Assembly (NCBI GenBank): GCA_016219235.1
Contig: JACRBO010000597.1
Coordinates: 1-9,459 of the forward strand
Source of the DNA: Chloroflexota bacterium
Lineage (GTDB): Bacteria; Chloroflexota; Anaerolineae; Fen-1058
DNA: 9,459 nucleotides
Direction of reading: 5' to 3'
Both the position numbers and the translations under genes were made by a program. Positions 6,635 through 9,459 of the stretch are shown here, one piece after another; the stretch's first letter is position 1; each line of letters begins with the position of its first letter. The notes under the pieces were generated by a model. It ran no database searches, was not told the origin of the DNA, and worked only from the letters and a program-made list of their open reading frames with translations.

Positions 6635-8032
6635 ATGCGCCGCCGCCTGTCCATTCGCTCGCGCCTCACGCTGTGGCATATTGGCTTGCTCGCGCTGACG
6701 CTGATCGCGTTCAGCGCGGCGCTGTACGTGGCGCTGTCCGAACAACTCTATCGCAGCCTCGATCAACGGCTTGAGCTGGCGAGCCTGACCGCGCTGGGCA
6801 CCGTCCGCCGCGAAGGCGAGTCAGACGACGACAACTCCACTTTCAGATACACCCCGTCCGACGACATGAGCGCGCGTTTGCTCAGCCCGGATGGACAGAT
6901 TTTGCAAGCGCTGGGCCTCCTCAGCAATGCGCCTGTCGATCCCGCCATTCTCGATCGCGCCCGCGCCGCCGACGGCCTGCTCTACACGATCGATCACGGC
7001 AACGTGCCGCGCGCGCGCGCCTACGTGCGGCCGCGACTGCACGACGGGCGCGTTGAAGCCTATATCGAAGTGGCCGAGCCGCTGACCGTCACCGAATCCG
7101 CGTTGAGCGGCCTCGCGCTGATCGTGCTGATCGCCGTGCCGATCACGCTGGCCGCGGCGGGCTTCGGCGGCTGGTTCATTGCTGATCGCGCCCTGCGCCC
7201 CATCGATACCATCACGCGCCAGGCGCAGCGCATCAGCGAGCAAGACCTGCATCGCCGGCTCGAGCTCGATCTGCCCGATGACGAAGTGGGCCGCCTCGCG
7301 CGCACCTTCGACACCATGCTGGCCCGGCTCGACGCGGCCTTTCAACGCCAGCGCCAGTTCACCGCCGACGCCTCGCACGAACTGCGCACGCCGTTGACGG
7401 TGATGAAGACCAATCTCGGCGTCACGCTCAATCGACCGCGCAGCGCCGAACAGTACGAAACTGCCTTGACCCAGATCGACGGCGAAGTCGATCGGCTCAC
7501 GCGGCTGACGAACGATCTATTATTGCTGGCGCGATCGGACGCGGGCCAGGTGATCGGCCAGCCGCGCCCGATCGATCTGCTCACGCTCGTTACCGACGTC
7601 ATCGTCGAACTGCGGCCGCTGGCCGAAGCCAAAGCGTTGACACTCACCTGCGCCACTGAAGCAACTGCCACCGTGCAGGGTGATGCGGATCAACTGCATC
7701 GCGTGTTCTTCAACCTGATCGAGAACGCCATCAAATACACCTCCGAAGGCGCGATCACCGCGCGCATCCAACCGCAGCCGCCGACTGCGCCGCAACCCGA
7801 TCGCGTCCGCGTCACGATCGAGGACGCCGGTCCCGGCATCGCCGCCGAACATCTACCCCATGTCTTCGAGCGCTTCTATCGCGTGGATGCCGCCCGGTCG
7901 CGCGAGCAAGGCGGATCGGGCCTGGGTCTCGCCATCGCGCACAGCATCATCACCGCCCACCACGGCACGCTCGGGGTCAGCAGCGAACTCGGTCACGGCG
8001 CCACCTTCACCATCACCCTCCCCACCGTGTAG
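6635..8032 (+). CDS. HAMP-containing membrane sensor histidine kinase
   Basis: 465-aa partner of the preceding regulator. Order: basic N-terminus, membrane helix 1 (about 15-34), an extracytoplasmic sensor region of about 120 residues (35-155), helix 2 (157-182), HAMP linker (183-236), HisKA dimerisation domain with H248 in ASHELRTP, and HATPase domain. The N box is N360-LIEN364, the G1 box D397-AGPG, the F box HVFERFYR and the G2 box GSGLGLA (427-433). All catalytic boxes are intact. The sensor region is acidic near its start (EGESDDD) and matches no sensor fold I can name. The ATG lies 3 bases after the regulator stop with no strong Shine-Dalgarno, so translation is probably coupled. The stop codon (8030-8032) falls inside the left arm of a palindromic repeat. 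Confidence 0.97.
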   Translation: MRRRLSIRSRLTLWHIGLLALTLIAFSAALYVALSEQLYRSLDQRLELASLTALGTVRREGESDDDNSTFRYTPSDDMSARLLSPDGQILQALGLLSNAPVDPAILDRARAADGLLYTIDHGNVPRARAYVRPRLHDGRVEAYIEVAEPLTVTESALSGLALIVLIAVPITLAAAGFGGWFIADRALRPIDTITRQAQRISEQDLHRRLELDLPDDEVGRLARTFDTMLARLDAAFQRQRQFTADASHELRTPLTVMKTNLGVTLNRPRSAEQYETALTQIDGEVDRLTRLTNDLLLLARSDAGQVIGQPRPIDLLTLVTDVIVELRPLAEAKALTLTCATEATATVQGDADQLHRVFFNLIENAIKYTSEGAITARIQPQPPTAPQPDRVRVTIEDAGPGIAAEHLPHVFERFYRVDAARSREQGGSGLGLAIAHSIITAHHGTLGVSSELGHGATFTITLPTV

Positions 8033-8056
8033 GGCAAGTCAACAACTTGCCCTACA
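8028..8056. repeat. Perfect palindrome over the kinase stop codon
   Basis: TGTAGGGCAAGT (8028-8039) and ACTTGCCCTACA (8045-8056) form a perfect 12-bp stem with a caaca loop. The left arm contains the TAG stop codon. It could act as a transcript-end stabiliser or terminator, but no T-run follows, so it is better described as a repeat-type hairpin that supplied the 3' end of the gene. Confidence 0.75.
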
Positions 8057-8059
8057 TTG

Positions 8060-8149
8060 CGTCATTGCGAGCGCTTTTTTGCGAAGCAATCTCAGACGCG
8101 ACCAAACGCAGATTGCTTCGCCGCGATACCGCTGCGGCTCGCAATGACG
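8060..8149. repeat. Nested inverted-repeat element (TCATTGCGAGC type)
   Basis: The outer arms cgtcattgcgagc (8060-8072) and gctcgcaatgacg (8137-8149) are perfect 13-bp inverted repeats. The inner arms gcgaagcaatct (8081-8092) and agattgcttcgc (8110-8121) are perfect 12-bp inverted repeats. A short additional pairing may form in 8122-8136. This sequence style is a widely seen class of intergenic repetitive element in environmental bacteria. Size (90 bp) and terminal symmetry fit a small non-autonomous element. No coding capacity. Confidence 0.85.
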
Positions 8150-8170
8150 TTTCCACAGAACATGAGAAAA

Positions 8171-8215
8171 ATCTAACGGCGACTTCATGGTCATCTAACG
8201 GCCTCTCCGTAAAAT
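8171..8215 (+). promoter_or_regulatory. Promoter with 22-bp-spaced direct repeats before the 118-aa gene
   Basis: The 10-mer atctaacggc occurs at 8171-8180 and 8193-8202, 22 bp apart, i.e. two helical turns on the same face. The second copy covers the -35 region, and 14 bp after its TAA begins a -10-like TAAAAT (8210-8215). Expected transcription start is near 8221. Same-face direct repeats at -35 are typical of OmpR/PhoB-type activator sites, and the TCTAA half-site also stands before the response regulator gene. Confidence 0.55.
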
Positions 8216-8244
8216 GTGAGCATTCAACCTTTGGAGGCTAGACC

Positions 8245-8601
8245 ATGAAGCGCACCACCGCTCTGCTCATTTCCGTTGTTGTCACTTTAGTCTTAGTTGT
8301 CACCGTTCTGGCCGTCGCGCAAGCGTCGGCCGCGGCCAGCACGCCACAAACCGCAGTCCCAGCACCGGCGAATACGGCTCCAGCTGCCTCGACCGATGGC
8401 ACCGTGCTGCAACAGCAACTCGACGAAGCCTACGCGCTGCTGCAACAGCGCGAAGCCGAATATCAACAGCGCTTGCAAGACGCCTACGCGCAGATTCAGG
8501 CGCAGGGTCAATCCGGCGAATCCGAAGAGCACGAAAGTCGTGAACTTGAAAGCCGCGAACGCGAAGACGACGGCGAGCACAGCCTGTTCCATTTTGATTA
8601 A
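8245..8601 (+). CDS. Small exported coiled-coil protein with acidic tail
   Basis: 118-aa protein of no family I recognise. Residues 1-31 form a strong signal peptide or anchor (MKRTT, then a hydrophobic run, then AQASAAAS; cleavage after an Ala near 27-31 is possible). Residues 32-50 are an Ala/Pro/Thr linker. Residues 53-88 are Gln-rich with heptad-like Leu spacing (VLQQQLDEAYALLQQREAEY), predicting a coiled coil. Residues 90-118 are dominated by Glu, Asp and Arg with three His (EEHE, GEHSLFHFD), which could bind a metal ion; that is inference. GGAGG at 8233-8237, 7 bases before the ATG, fixes the start. The protein acts outside the cytoplasmic membrane. Its position just after a two-component system with a shared promoter pattern suggests it is a target or an accessory sensor factor, in the manner of small periplasmic regulators of envelope or metal stress systems. 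Confidence 0.85.
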   Translation: MKRTTALLISVVVTLVLVVTVLAVAQASAAASTPQTAVPAPANTAPAASTDGTVLQQQLDEAYALLQQREAEYQQRLQDAYAQIQAQGQSGESEEHESRELESREREDDGEHSLFHFD

Positions 8602-8609
8602 CTACACAA

Positions 8610-8645
8610 GCATCCAGAGCGAAGCATAGCGTAGTCGAAGGATGC
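8610..8645. repeat. Short palindromic intergenic repeat, unit A
   Basis: gcatcc (8610-8615) and ggatgc (8640-8645) close a hairpin around a region rich in gcgaagc/gtcgaag. The right arm, agtcgaaggatgc (8633-8645), is an inverted copy with one mismatch of the 13-mer found twice in unit B. It lies directly behind the 118-aa gene and may stabilise its mRNA end. Confidence 0.6.
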
Positions 8646-8681
8646 GGGTAATGCCACAAATCCAGTCGATTTACAAGAACC

Positions 8682-8791
8682 GCGTCCTTCGACTGCGCAG
8701 CGGGCGTCCTTCGACTTCACTGCGTTCCGCTCAGGATGCGCCCGCCGCTCCGCTCACGCCCTGTCCGCGAAGCGGGGGCGCGCCGGGCGGG
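8682..8791. repeat. Palindromic intergenic repeat cluster, unit B
   Basis: The 13-mer gcgtccttcgact occurs twice (8682-8694, 8704-8716), 22 bp apart. gggcgtcct (8702-8710) can pair with aggatgcgccc (8733-8743) with a 2-base bulge, and cccgcc (8741-8746) with ggcggg (8786-8791) enclosing a very GC-rich segment. The cttcgac/gtcgaag family is a frequent intergenic repeat style in environmental genomes. No gene is present; an ATG at 8736 lies inside the repeat and is not a credible start. Confidence 0.6.
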
Positions 8792-8831
8792 ATGCTTGCG
8801 CATTCACATTAAGCGATTGAGAGGTATGACC

Positions 8832-9068
8832 GTGAAGCAAAAATTTCTGGCATTGAAACTGTATTTGATCGGCCTGGCGGTTGGCCTGTTCATCTTCGGC
8901 TGGTCGGCCATTGCCCGCACGGATACTGTCGCGGCGACGACGACTGCAACCACGAACAACAACCAGATCGCGTCGAATCAGGCCGCGCCCGACTCAACGC
9001 GATTGCAGCGGCAGTTGAACTTGCAGCCCATCCCGCAGATGCCGCGCATCCGCACCCGGACATCGTAA
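8832..9068 (+). CDS. Small single-pass membrane protein upstream of apbE
   Basis: 78-aa protein (80 aa if translation starts at the ATG at 8826). It has a short basic N-terminus, one hydrophobic helix (about residues 7-27, LYLIGLAVGLFIFGW), then a Thr/Asn/Ala-rich extracytoplasmic segment and a basic tail ending RIRTRTS. I chose the GTG at 8832 because GAGAGG at 8819-8824 is 7 bases upstream of it but only 1 base from the ATG; the choice is not certain. Longer forms read into the repeat at 8736 and are rejected. The stop overlaps the next start (TAATG), so it is translated together with ApbE. It carries no clear flavinylation motif (D-x-x-[ST]-G-A-[ST]), so it is probably not itself the flavin acceptor. 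No family recognised. Confidence 0.8.
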   Translation: MKQKFLALKLYLIGLAVGLFIFGWSAIARTDTVAATTTATTNNNQIASNQAAPDSTRLQRQLNLQPIPQMPRIRTRTS

Positions 9069-9459
9069 TGATTCACGAACACCGTTTCCGCTCGATGAAT
9101 ACCGATGTCAGCGCGTGGCTGTGGCACAGTGACCGCCCCGTCGCCGCACCCGCGCTGCGCGACGTGGAAGCGTTCTTTCAAGCCGCGCATGCGCGCTTCA
9201 CCCGTTTCGATTCGCGGAGCGAACTCAGCGCGTTGAATGCCGCACAGGGTCAAGCGTTTGCGGCCTCGGCGCAGTTGTTCGAAGTGGTCGAACTAGCCGC
9301 GCGCTATTCAGCACAGACGAACGGGCTGTTCAACCCGACGATCATCGGGGCCTTAGAGGCCGCCGGGTACGATCGGACGTTTGAGGCTCTTCGAGCGCGC
9401 AGTGATTTACCGGAAACGCATGCGTCTTCGATCAAATCAATGGCTGAGATCAAACTCGA
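9068..9459 (+). CDS. apbE: ApbE-family FAD:protein FMN transferase (3' partial)
   Basis: The frame stays open for 130 codons to the right edge. ApbE enzymes attach FMN through a phosphoester bond to Ser or Thr of exported redox proteins, using FAD and Mg. The N-terminal third is recognisable: the MNT at residues 10-12 corresponds to the usual MGT strand, followed by FTRFDSRSELSALN (the family's RFDxxSELSxLN signature) and TNGLFNPTI (usual GAFDPT). The catalytic C-terminal part with the metal-binding Asp/Thr lies beyond the window, so completeness cannot be judged. No signal peptide or lipobox is visible, unlike many periplasmic ApbE proteins, so it could act in the cytoplasm or be exported by other means. 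It overlaps the preceding small membrane protein by one base. An FMN-binding redox protein would be expected further downstream. Confidence 0.9.
   Translation, partial: MIHEHRFRSMNTDVSAWLWHSDRPVAAPALRDVEAFFQAAHARFTRFDSRSELSALNAAQGQAFAASAQLFEVVELAARYSAQTNGLFNPTIIGALEAAGYDRTFEALRARSDLPETHASSIKSMAEIKL

Noticed and set aside
8028..8149. CRISPR array or riboswitch in the repeat region
   Set aside because: Repeats are inverted arms of single elements, not regularly spaced direct repeats with unique spacers, and they follow a stop codon instead of preceding a start in riboswitch form.
8293..8592. Minus-strand frame opposite the 118-aa exported protein
   Set aside because: The plus-strand gene has a strong RBS, signal peptide and coiled-coil pattern; the opposite frame is its mirror.
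8736..8825. N-terminal extension of the small membrane protein to the ATG at 8736
   Set aside because: The ATG lies inside a palindromic repeat and the added residues are an Arg-rich translation of repeat DNA; a Shine-Dalgarno sits at 8819-8824.

Overview
The window is GC-rich chromosomal DNA from a free-living bacterium. The gene set (GAF/SpoIIE phosphatase, membrane-anchored PD40 propeller, beta-lactamase-fold exported protein, OmpR/HisKA pair, ApbE) and the many short palindromic intergenic repeats would fit a Chloroflexota lineage such as Anaerolineae. This is a tentative guess from general style, not from a marker gene. Promoters that can be read have ordinary housekeeping-sigma form (TTGNNN, 17 bp, TATAAT).

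Layout. (1) 2-1615 (+): C-terminal part of a GAF-GAF-SpoIIE/PP2C serine phosphatase, cut by the left edge. (2) 1616-1768: convergent intergenic region with heptamer tandem repeats, a hairpin and one copy of a 19-nt dispersed repeat. (3) 1769-4541 (-): a two-gene operon, an apparently leaderless membrane-anchored beta-propeller protein followed after 1 nt by an exported beta-lactamase-fold protein whose three catalytic motifs all look eroded. (4) 4646-4720 (+): tRNA-Pro(GGG) with a near-consensus promoter. (5) 4721-5812: a small islet of about 1.1 kb attached to the 3' end of that tRNA. It has its own terminator, its own consensus promoter and one four-helix membrane protein gene of lower GC. 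It ends in a displaced, degenerate copy of the tRNA 3' end that is interrupted by 22 nt containing the same 19-nt repeat seen at 1687-1705. (6) 5821-8032 (+): after a strong hairpin, an OmpR-type response regulator and its histidine kinase. (7) 8028-8149: nested palindromic repeats, the first overlapping the kinase stop codon. (8) 8245-8601: a small exported coiled-coil protein with an acidic, His-containing tail. (9) 8602-8825: palindromic repeats. (10) 8832-9459 (+): a short single-pass membrane protein overlapping by one base the start of an ApbE (FAD:protein FMN transferase) gene, cut by the right edge.

How the parts may work together. The right half reads as one extracytoplasmic module: a two-component system, two small exported or anchored proteins, and a flavinylation enzyme. 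The promoter of the response regulator and that of the 118-aa protein share a TCTAA half-site 14 bp before a TAARAT -10 box, which suggests (inference) that the regulator controls both. The left operon is a separate cell-envelope unit. The tRNA islet is the most likely recently acquired piece: it is AT-richer, lacks the CGATCG hexamer that is abundant elsewhere, has tRNA-derived ends, and carries no integrase of its own.
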